Part shown: positions 54,591 through 61,313 of the stretch, piece by piece
Numbering within the stretch: the stretch's first letter is position 1
How the letters are laid out: each line of letters opens with the position of its first letter
From: Bifidobacterium italicum
GTDB taxonomy: Bacteria; Actinomycetota; Actinomycetes; Actinomycetales; Bifidobacteriaceae
Direction: 5' to 3'
Assembly: GCF_002286915.1 (NCBI RefSeq)
Contig: NZ_MVOG01000010.1
Span: 149 to 64,148, forward strand
DNA: 64,000 bases
Notes under the pieces: model-generated
Database searches by the model: none
The model's input: only the letters and a program-made list of their open reading frames with translations
Told to the model about the DNA's origin: nothing
Program-made: the position numbers and the translations under genes

Positions 54591-55994
54591 TCACCGATGC
54601 TGCGCGAGCATCGCCGTCCACATCCCGGTGAAGTCGGGAATCGTCTTGCGCGTCGTCTGCACGTCCTTGATCTCGATGCCGGGGATGCGCAACCCGAGCA
54701 TCGCCGCGAAGGTGGCCATGCGATGGTCGGCGTAGGTCTCCATGACCGCTCCGTGCAACGCGTCGTCGCCGACCGGCTCGATGGCGATGCCGTTGTCGAG
54801 TTCCTCGGCGTGCGCTCCGACGCGTTCGATCTCCGTGACGAGCGCCTCAAGACGATTCGTCTCATGACCGCGCAGATGCCCGATGCCGACGAGCTCCGAC
54901 GGGCCGTCCGCGAGCGTCGCGATGGCGGCGATGCTCGGCGCGATCTCCCCCGCCGCGGAGAGGTCGAGCTCGCCGAGTCCGCGGATGGCCCCGTCGCCGG
55001 TCACGCACAGCGTTCCGGAGAAGTCGTCGTCGAACATCTCGCAATCGTTGATCTCGTCGAATGGTTCGCCGTCGAGCGTGATCGTCGCGCCGAACTTATG
55101 CAACATCGACGGCAGCAGACCACCCGGCTGCGTCGTGTGCGCCGGCCAGTTCGGCACGCGCACGTCGCCGCCGGCGATGAGCGCCGCCCCCAGGAACGGT
55201 GCGGCGTTCGACAAGTCGGGTTCGACGGCCACGGTCCGCGGCAGGTCGAGTTCGCGCGGCTGCACAAGCCAGCGTCCCCGCTCCGGCATCGTCACGTCGC
55301 CGCCGGCTGCGTTGATGTCCTCCATCGTCATGCGGATGTGCGGCAGACTCGGCAATGTCCGACCGGTATGGCGCAACAGCACGCCGCCGGGGATTCGGGA
55401 CGCCGCGAGCAGCAGGCCGGAGACGAACTGCGAGGACGACGATGAATCGACGCGGATCTTGATCGGCTTGCCATCGGCCGATCCGAGCCGCTTCGGAGGC
55501 GTCACCGTGAACGGGAGGCAGCCTTCCTGACCGTGGTATTCGATATGCGCGCCGAGTTGTTTGAGGCCGAACAGCAACGGCTCCATCGGCCGCGCATATG
55601 CCTGCTCGTCGCCGTCGAAGCGTACGGGGCCATCGGCAAACAGCACGAGCGGGGGCACGAATCGCATCACGGTTCCGGCGAGGCCGCAGTAGACCTCCGT
55701 GTCGCCGGTGAACACGCCGTTCGGCGGCGGCGTCACCGTGACCGTCGTCGGGTCGTCGGCGTCCTCCTGACAGGTCACGCCGAGCGCACGCAACGCGTTC
55801 ATCATCAGGTCTGTGTCGCGCGAACGCAGCAGCCCGTGGATGTGCACGGGGTCGGCGCTCAGCGCGGCGAGGATCAGATAACGGTTGGAAAGCGATTTGC
55901 TTCCCGGGATCGTGACGGTCGCGTCCAACGGTGCGGTCGCGAGCGGCGCGGGCCACGGATCGGCCACGGCGGCCGTATGGTTCGGTTCGTTCAT
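54591..55994 (-). CDS. aroA: 5-enolpyruvylshikimate-3-phosphate synthase
   Basis: The 467-residue enzyme makes EPSP from shikimate 3-phosphate and PEP. Signatures: VTIPGSKSLSNRYLILAALS, YCGLAGTVMRFVPPLVLFADGPVRFDGDEQAYARPMEPLL (with the GLAGT that fits the glyphosate-relevant loop), VDSSSSSQFVSGLLLAA, VEPDLSNAAPFLGAALI, and the catalytic DHRMATFAAMLGL. ATG 55994 is preferred; a TACGAT box lies 7 nt upstream and no ribosome site is seen, so it may be leaderless. An ATG three codons earlier is possible. It lies alone, not with the aroC-aroKB-aroQ set. Confidence 0.97.
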   Translation of the reverse strand: MNEPNHTAAVADPWPAPLATAPLDATVTIPGSKSLSNRYLILAALSADPVHIHGLLRSRDTDLMMNALRALGVTCQEDADDPTTVTVTPPPNGVFTGDTEVYCGLAGTVMRFVPPLVLFADGPVRFDGDEQAYARPMEPLLFGLKQLGAHIEYHGQEGCLPFTVTPPKRLGSADGKPIKIRVDSSSSSQFVSGLLLAASRIPGGVLLRHTGRTLPSLPHIRMTMEDINAAGGDVTMPERGRWLVQPRELDLPRTVAVEPDLSNAAPFLGAALIAGGDVRVPNWPAHTTQPGGLLPSMLHKFGATITLDGEPFDEINDCEMFDDDFSGTLCVTGDGAIRGLGELDLSAAGEIAPSIAAIATLADGPSELVGIGHLRGHETNRLEALVTEIERVGAHAEELDNGIAIEPVGDDALHGAVMETYADHRMATFAAMLGLRIPGIEIKDVQTTRKTIPDFTGMWTAMLAQHR

Positions 55995-56133
55995 GTGTCC
56001 CATCGTAATGGAGACGGCTGAATTCGGCGCCCCGGCATCTGCATGCCGGAGGAACATGGCAGATGCGTCCGGCACGGCGGAGCAGGGCGTCGGCGGAATC
56101 ATACGGTGGCCGCCCGGTCCCGTCCGCTGAAAT

Positions 56134-56157
56134 GAAAAAGCCGCCCGAAGGCGGCTT
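56134..56157 (-). terminator. Terminator 3' of the tRNA fragment
   Basis: AAGCCGCC-TTCG-GGCGGCTT followed by TTTTTCATTT on the minus strand is a textbook intrinsic terminator, placed 2 nt past the tRNA fragment's CCA end. Confidence 0.85.
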
Positions 56158-56159
56158 GC

Positions 56160-56192
56160 TGGCTCCTGCGACTGGGCTTGAACCAGTGACCG
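56160..56192 (-). tRNA. tRNA 3'-end fragment (attachment-site remnant)
   Basis: On the minus strand the sequence reads GGTCACTGGTTCAAGCCCAG, then TCGCAGGAGCCA. It has a complete T arm (CTGG, loop TTCAAGC, CCAG), an acceptor 3' strand CGCAGGA, a discriminator base and CCA. No matching 5' strand (TCCTGCG) occurs where the rest of a tRNA should be, so only the 3' third is present. Such fragments mark the far end of elements that integrate in tRNA genes. The T arm and the GTCACTGG...CCAGT..GGAGCCA pattern resemble bacterial tRNA-Asn, but identity is not secure. The intact tRNA would lie further right, outside the window. Confidence 0.8.
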
Positions 56193-56297
56193 TCCGATCT
56201 CTGGTCAGCCCCAGCGGCCCTGATGATCGCCTTGATGGCGCTGTCTTCCATTGTACAGGCCGGCATCGTTCGAGACGACGCGGTGGAGGGCTGAACG

Positions 56298-56732
56298 ATG
56301 ACGGATATCACATGCGAGTTTGTCGAGAGGGATTACCGGGGATCCGCGTTCAGGCTGCAGGTGTCGGCCGGATCAATGCAATGGTCCCGCAATCTTTGGG
56401 ACATCGATCTGGAGAATCTGGTCGATCTCGCCGACGCGCGCCTCAGAGGCGAGGACGTGCCGAATATCCCTGATTGGCACAACGACAAATATCCCGAGCA
56501 GGAGCATCCCGAATTGTACGAGCGTCGCGCACCCGGCTTCAGCATAGAGGCCGTCGCCGAGAACCAGTGGATCGTGACGATCCACGACGAATCGTCGATG
56601 TCGGTGCAGATGGACACGGAGGACCTGTCCTCGACCGTCGAGCGGCTGCGGGCGAAGCTCGACGAGCCATGGGAACGCGCCTTCGGACCACAGCCGAACG
56701 TCTGGGAGACGCCAACCGCCTATAGCCGGTGA
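56298..56732 (+). CDS. Hypothetical protein of the island
   Basis: The 144-residue, acidic, cytoplasmic protein (WDIDLENLVDLADARLRG, DEPWERAFGPQPNVWETP) matches no family I know. GGAGGG lies 7 nt before the ATG, so it is well supported as a gene. It is the first gene inside the attachment-site fragment, 105 bp from it. Confidence 0.75.
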   Translation: MTDITCEFVERDYRGSAFRLQVSAGSMQWSRNLWDIDLENLVDLADARLRGEDVPNIPDWHNDKYPEQEHPELYERRAPGFSIEAVAENQWIVTIHDESSMSVQMDTEDLSSTVERLRAKLDEPWERAFGPQPNVWETPTAYSR

Positions 56733-56738
56733 TCTTCT

Positions 56739-56792
56739 CCCATAGACCCTTATCCCCGTATCCCCGTTGAGCCGTGGTTAAGGGCTTATGGG
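56739..56792. promoter_or_regulatory. Inverted repeat before the ribbon-helix-helix gene
   Basis: CCCATAGACCCTTA (56739-56752) and TAAGGGCTTATGGG (56779-56792) match at 12 of 14 positions when inverted. They flank a duplicated TATCCCCG. The repeat may be an autoregulatory operator or a terminator for the gene before it. A similar arm occurs at 58353. Confidence 0.55.
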
Positions 56793-56818
56793 CCGAAACG
56801 CTCGTAGGAAGGACAACC

Positions 56819-56986
56819 ATGGAAACCGATACCATTCCGAAATCCCGTGAAGTCGTCAAGACCACGTTCAGCATCCCGGTCGAGCTGCACCGTCGTCTCA
56901 AGTACCATGCGCTGATCCATGATACGGCCATGATCGATCTGGTCTGTGAATGGATCGAGGACAACACCGGTGATCTTCCCGCATGA
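56819..56986 (+). CDS. Small ribbon-helix-helix protein, antitoxin-like
   Basis: The 55 residues (VVKTTFSIPVELHRRLKYHALIHDTAMIDLVCEWIEDN) have the beta strand and two helices of a MetJ/Arc/CopG-type domain. AGGAAGGA lies about 6 nt before the ATG. It could be an antitoxin or the regulator of the neighbouring genes; no toxin gene follows in the same direction. Confidence 0.7.
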   Translation: METDTIPKSREVVKTTFSIPVELHRRLKYHALIHDTAMIDLVCEWIEDNTGDLPA

Positions 56987-57067
56987 CCTCTTAGAAGTAA
57001 ATGGCTCATGCACCAAAACTCCCTGTAATGCGTAAAGACCACTACCGTGCGTCTCTGCGGCCGGGAT

Positions 57068-57832
57068 TCACCGAGTGTGGCCAGAGGTGTTGTCGTCCAT
57101 GCCGTAGCTGCCCGAGAAGCGTTCCATGAGGACGTCGATCTCACCGTCATCGACCGGTTCTTCCCCGGCCGTGCCGGCGTCCGTGGTGAGTCCGACCATG
57201 TCAAGGGCGTTGAGGAAGCTGTCCGCGAGACGGTCGACGTCTATGAGCGGATCATGCTGCGTGCGGGTCAGGTAGTCGAACTGCTCCACATCCTTGTATT
57301 CCAACGCCCGCTGTGCCGCCTTCCTGGCGGATTTGGACAGTTCGTCGTAATAATGCTCGATGATAAAGGTCAGATCGTACAGGTCACGGATCTTGTCCCT
57401 GTTCTGATAGGCGGACGCCTTCAACTCGCACAGCTCGCTGATGGTGTAGGTCTTGATGCCGTCGACATGGGTGATGGCATCGGGGTCCACCACTTTGATC
57501 CTGTGGGACACTTCGATCTTCAAGGGCGTGTCCTCACGGCCGTAGTTGACGAATGCGCGCTGCACGGTCGGGGTGTTCTTCCCCTCGCGCCAATCGTACC
57601 CGTGTTCGCGGCATGTATGCTCGATGAACCTGAAGAACCGCGCCGCCGGCACCGCGGCCCGTTGCGCGTCCAGGTCGATGTCCTCGGAGAAGCGTGACAG
57701 GCCGTAGCACAGCATGAGCGCCGTACCCCCTTTGAGTATGTAGGGGTTGTCCTCCGACCTGTTCATGTCACGCATGATGGTCTCGATGGCGGCACGATGC
57801 TCAGGCCTGTATCCGTTCTCTTGCGCACTCAT
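57068..57832 (-). CDS. AbiEii/AbiGii-type nucleotidyltransferase toxin
   Basis: The 254-residue protein has the DNA polymerase beta-like nucleotidyltransferase motif YILKGGTALMLCYGLSRFSEDIDLD (GG then SxDxD) and the later KIEVSH and KTYTISELCELKASAYQNRDKIRDLYDL with the RDxxD-type Lys/Asp. These fit AbiEii toxins, which modify tRNA acceptor ends in characterised members. ATG 57832 overlaps the stop of the upstream gene (ATGA), so the two are translated in step. A start 17 codons earlier overlaps that gene and has no ribosome site. Confidence 0.88.
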   Translation of the reverse strand: MSAQENGYRPEHRAAIETIMRDMNRSEDNPYILKGGTALMLCYGLSRFSEDIDLDAQRAAVPAARFFRFIEHTCREHGYDWREGKNTPTVQRAFVNYGREDTPLKIEVSHRIKVVDPDAITHVDGIKTYTISELCELKASAYQNRDKIRDLYDLTFIIEHYYDELSKSARKAAQRALEYKDVEQFDYLTRTQHDPLIDVDRLADSFLNALDMVGLTTDAGTAGEEPVDDGEIDVLMERFSGSYGMDDNTSGHTR

Positions 57833-58251
57833 ACTGTCTCGCCCCTGTTCGTTTGCATCTGCCGTTGTTTGTAGTCGAGCCATCGCGTCGAGTACTCACG
57901 GCCCATGAACGCGTCGATGGACGGCCAGTTTCGGCTGCCGCGCAGCTTCCACACCTGCCGCATGACGACGCCGTCGGTGGCCGGGTTCGCGAGGAAATAC
58001 TCACGCATCCCCTGCACATCGCCGAAACACCCCAGAACGATCATGTCCAGGCACGCGCGGATATGGTTCGCGACGGGCATCGGACCATGGCCGGGCACTG
58101 GCTCGTCGCCAATCCCCCAACACCCGTACGGCGAAGCCGAGGTGTCCAGCATGAAGGGCCGCTCCCAGTCCATGGAGCTATGATGCCAGTCGCCCGGTGT
58201 GACGCTGCGGTCGCCCAGGTTGAGCGCCGGCAGACCGGACACGTAACGCAT
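57829..58251 (-). CDS. Unusual partner/antitoxin of the AbiEii-type toxin
   Basis: The 140-residue protein starts MRYVSGLPALNLGDRSVTPGDWHHSSMDW and ends RNWPSIDAFMGREYSTRWLDYKQ. It lacks the winged helix and antitoxin domain of classic AbiEi, yet occupies its place: upstream, same strand, 4-nt ATGA overlap with the toxin. I have seen similar proteins beside nucleotidyltransferases of this type but know no characterised function. AGGAGG lies 7 nt before ATG 58251. Confidence 0.75.
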   Translation of the reverse strand: MRYVSGLPALNLGDRSVTPGDWHHSSMDWERPFMLDTSASPYGCWGIGDEPVPGHGPMPVANHIRACLDMIVLGCFGDVQGMREYFLANPATDGVVMRQVWKLRGSRNWPSIDAFMGREYSTRWLDYKQRQMQTNRGETV

Positions 58252-58352
58252 GCCCACGCCTCCTTTCGCGACCCCATGTGCACTCCATCGACCGTGTGCC
58301 GACGGCTCCTGATATCCCCCATCATACCCTGTCGTCCGCATCGCCCATAGGC

Positions 58353-58390
58353 CCGTATTTCCTTACGTAATCGCGTAAAGGAATACGGGT
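58353..58390. promoter_or_regulatory. Inverted repeat between the AbiE-like pair and the integrase
   Basis: CCCGTATTTCCTTACG and CGTAAAGGAATACGGG form an inverted repeat with two mismatches in 16 and a 6-nt centre. It lies in the 236-bp gap between divergent operons, where an operator is expected; it could also be a binding arm site of the integrase. Confidence 0.55.
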
Positions 58391-58487
58391 CTACGTATAT
58401 GCGGCGCGTATCCGACGCATGCCCGTCAATGGGGAGCAGAAACGGCGATCCCGCCGTCCTCCATCATCGACGGAAAGGAATAGCAAT

Positions 58488-59420
58488 ATGAGCTGGAACG
58501 AGTACAAGGGGACCTATGCGGTCGACCATGTGCGTGCGCGCGACGACTGGGACGGCGCATTGGAATCATGGTGCCGGTATTTGGAGGCGATAGGGCGCAC
58601 CCGCGAGACCATCCGCACCAGATGGTACCAGATCAGCCGCTTCAGCCGCATGGTCGGCAAACCCATCGAACGCGTCACCAGCATGGACGTCGTCGACGCC
58701 GTATCCAACCCGAACCTCGGCCTGAGCGCCAGGAAAGGGCTGCGCGCCGCGATCCAGGGCTTCTACCAGTGGGTCATCGACATCGAGGCCGTCCGGGACG
58801 TGCACGCCAACCCCGCCCGGGCCGTACCGCCCATGCCGGACGCGCCGGGAGGCGGCCTCATCTGCCCCGAGGACGCGCTGGCGCGCGCCGTCACGCACCA
58901 GGAGCCGCGCGTCAGGGTCGTGTGCATGCTCGCCGGATGGCTCGGCCTGCGCCGCATCGAGATCAGCCGCCTGCACCCCGCCGACATGGAGACCCGCGGG
59001 GCCGAGACCGTCCTGCACGTCGACGGCAAGGGCAGGCGCCGACGCGACCTGCCCGTGCCCATGCGCCTGCGCCTCGAGATCCAATCCCTCGCCGCCGCCC
59101 AGAACGGCTGCCCGTACCTAATCCCGGGCCGGATCCACCCGCAATGCAGCGTCGACTACGTGGACACGCTCATCAAACGCGGCAGCGGCTGGCCGCCCCA
59201 CACACTGCGCCGGCGCTTCGCGACCGTCGCCTACGCCAACAGCCACGACATCCTCGCGGTGGCGCGCCTGCTCGGCCACGCCGACTCGAAGACCACGATG
59301 CGCTACATCGGCCTGATCGACGCCGATCTGACCGCCATCGTCGAGTCCACGACCACACCATGGCAGGCCACGCACAGCGCCGCGCTGCCCTCACGGTCGG
59401 GATGGGCCGGGCTCGTCTGA
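58488..59420 (+). CDS. Tyrosine recombinase / integrase
   Basis: The 310-residue protein has an N-terminal SAM-like core-binding domain (about 22-105) and the catalytic domain. Catalytic residues: Arg in GLRRIEISRL, Lys in VDGKGRRRRDLP, His-x-x-Arg in HTLRRRFATVAY, His in LLGHADSKTTMRY, and the final Tyr there. It is XerD/phage-integrase-like. ATG 58488 has AAGGAA 7 nt upstream. It probably moved the island flanked by the tRNA fragment at 56160. An excisionase gene is not apparent. Confidence 0.93.
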   Translation: MSWNEYKGTYAVDHVRARDDWDGALESWCRYLEAIGRTRETIRTRWYQISRFSRMVGKPIERVTSMDVVDAVSNPNLGLSARKGLRAAIQGFYQWVIDIEAVRDVHANPARAVPPMPDAPGGGLICPEDALARAVTHQEPRVRVVCMLAGWLGLRRIEISRLHPADMETRGAETVLHVDGKGRRRRDLPVPMRLRLEIQSLAAAQNGCPYLIPGRIHPQCSVDYVDTLIKRGSGWPPHTLRRRFATVAYANSHDILAVARLLGHADSKTTMRYIGLIDADLTAIVESTTTPWQATHSAALPSRSGWAGLV

Positions 59421-59485
59421 CGCAACGACGTCGGTCACGCTCCCGTCGGGACGTGGCCGGCCACAAGCAGGACATCTGCCTCCCC

Positions 59486-60391
59486 CTATGCGCGGCCCCG
59501 GACGTCGCCCCGCATCGGCGGACCGGGGACGGCGCCGTCCCCGCAGGCGCCGAATATGTCCAGCTCGTCCCATGCATGCTTGAGGTACGGGTTCTCGATT
59601 CTTCTTGCGACGACGCCGTCCCACGCATCGTGGTAGGTGTAGGATGTGCGATCTGGAGCCATGGTCTCCACGATGCCGCGGTATACGTCCCGTTCCGCGA
59701 GCAGCGTGTCGATGAGATATCCGGGCGTGCGGCCGAACTCACGCAGACCGCGGACGTACAGGCCCCTGTTGCGGTCCTGGATCACCATGGGCATCGCGTC
59801 GATGCGCAGCAGCTCCTTGAACAGCAGCAGCCTGCCGACCCTGCCGTTGCCGTCGAAGAACGGGTGCGTCGTCTCGAAGAGCCAATGCGCGAAGGCGATG
59901 GAGAAGGGGTCGTCCTTCAGCTCCCGATGCGCCGCGATCACCTCCCGCATGGCGGCGGGGACGTCGGCGGCCAGGACGGTATGCTCCTGCAGAAGGCCGC
60001 CGATGACATTGGGACGGGCCTTATACGCGCCCACATTGTTGTCCGGGTCCTGCTCCTGTGATGTGCCGCGTTTGAGGATGGCATGCATGCTGCAGATCAT
60101 GGCGTCGTCCACCGGCCGGTCGACCCTGTCCAGCATCCAGTTGAACGCGTGGAAATGGTTGCGCGTCTCGATCGCGTCGTCCAGCCTGATCGCGTCCATG
60201 CCGTCCGCCGGCGACATGCTTCCCGTCGTGTACAGGTCGGAGGTCTGTTCAACGCTGAGCGTCGATCCTTCCATATGGTTCGAGTTGAACGCGAACAGCA
60301 CCTGGGTGGTCTCGAACAATCCACCCGAAATATGCTCGTCGCGTTCCCTGCGCAACCATTCGCACAACCGTGCTCCCCCGGATACGTTCAT
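59486..60391 (-). CDS. Fic-domain protein with N-terminal inhibitory motif (class II)
   Basis: The 301-residue protein has the canonical Fic motif HPFFDGNGRVGR, whose His transfers the nucleotide. SNHMEG near residue 40 fits the (S/T)xxxE(G/N) inhibitory helix of class II Fic proteins, so activity is probably kept low until needed. It would AMPylate hydroxyl groups of target proteins. Its ATG overlaps the stop of the upstream Fic gene by 4 nt (ATGA). A ribosome site is missing, so it depends on that coupling. Confidence 0.92.
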   Translation of the reverse strand: MNVSGGARLCEWLRRERDEHISGGLFETTQVLFAFNSNHMEGSTLSVEQTSDLYTTGSMSPADGMDAIRLDDAIETRNHFHAFNWMLDRVDRPVDDAMICSMHAILKRGTSQEQDPDNNVGAYKARPNVIGGLLQEHTVLAADVPAAMREVIAAHRELKDDPFSIAFAHWLFETTHPFFDGNGRVGRLLLFKELLRIDAMPMVIQDRNRGLYVRGLREFGRTPGYLIDTLLAERDVYRGIVETMAPDRTSYTYHDAWDGVVARRIENPYLKHAWDELDIFGACGDGAVPGPPMRGDVRGRA

Positions 60392-61116
60392 CCGTCTTCG
60401 CCCTCCCGCGATCCGTCACGCCCCATCGCACCGCACGGCCGCGGCATGCAGCCGGCACGCGTGATGGGGCGGCCGTATTCGTCGAGGCCCGCGATGTCCT
60501 CGTTGTAGTCGGCGAGCCATCGCATGACGCGCACGTCCTCCCGCACGTACCACAGGCCCATCAGATCGTTGAACGTGCGGCGGTCCGGATCCTGGGTGGG
60601 CACGATCAGCGTGCGACCCGTGCCATGGTCCAGCAGCAGCCGGTTGGCGACGAGCAGCGCAGTGCGTTTGTTGCCGTCACCGAACGGCTGCATCCGGGCG
60701 AGCCGGGCGAACAGTTGCGCCGCACCGAACAGGCCCCCATCTCCGTGTCGTGCTTCGGCTAGAACCGATTCCATCCCCTCCTCGTCGGGCACTTCGGGGA
60801 TGTAGTCGCCGATGGATGTGCGCACCATGATGTTGCGGTCCGTGCGCAGCACGCCCGGTTCGAGCGCCGCAGTACGGCTCAGCCTCGCGTTGACGCCCTT
60901 CACGAACGCCGCGTCCAATGGCGCCGGCTCATGCAGCGCATACGACGACGCGTCCCTGAGGTCCTCCAGCAACGCGAGGTCGGCGCGGGAGCCGATCACC
61001 CTCGGATTGTTCGTACGCAGGAACTCCTCCGTGGCGATGTAGGTCGACGACAGGTTGTCGAACGTGTGCCCCATGGAGTACAGCAGCCCCGCCAACTGTT
61101 TCGTGTCCAGTCCCAT
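60388..61116 (-). CDS. Fic-like protein with the catalytic His replaced
   Basis: The 242-residue protein has a Fic fold with the active-site segment RMQPFGDGNKRTALLVANRLL. Where Fic and Doc enzymes have HPF or HAF, this has QPF, so the catalytic His is Gln, while the anion-hole and ATP-binding GDGNKR is kept. It might be a nucleotide-binding but inactive partner, or use other chemistry. GGAGG lies 7 nt before ATG 61116. The canonical Fic gene overlaps its end, so they form one translational unit. Confidence 0.85.
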   Translation of the reverse strand: MGLDTKQLAGLLYSMGHTFDNLSSTYIATEEFLRTNNPRVIGSRADLALLEDLRDASSYALHEPAPLDAAFVKGVNARLSRTAALEPGVLRTDRNIMVRTSIGDYIPEVPDEEGMESVLAEARHGDGGLFGAAQLFARLARMQPFGDGNKRTALLVANRLLLDHGTGRTLIVPTQDPDRRTFNDLMGLWYVREDVRVMRWLADYNEDIAGLDEYGRPITRAGCMPRPCGAMGRDGSREGEDG

Positions 61117-61223
61117 GCCTCCGCCTCCGTTCGTTGAAACGCGTCACCCCATCATACCCGGTCCCCGGCGCGGCCGCCGGCGGCGGTTCCGTGATACCGC
61201 TGCGAGGATTGCCGTCTGAAACC

Positions 61224-61267
61224 GCGATGCCGGTGCGACCGGGAAATCCCGACCGCACCGGCATCGC
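61224..61267 (-). terminator. Long hairpin after the surface-protein gene
   Basis: GCGATGCCGGTGCG / CGCACCGGCATCGC form a perfect 14-bp stem, with CGGG-AAAT-CCCG inside the loop. It lies 46 nt past the stop at 61314; a T run is lacking. A second stem (CGCCGGACCG.. near 61280-61312) sits between. Confidence 0.65.
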
Positions 61268-61313
61268 CTCACCCGGCCGCCGGACCGTCCCGCATGGGCC
61301 GGTCCGACGGCGA

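Noticed and set aside
56160..56250. A complete tRNA or tmRNA gene at this site
   Set aside because: No 5' strand TCCTGCG pairs with the acceptor 3' strand, no anticodon arm with U33 can be placed, and the tmRNA 5' start is absent.
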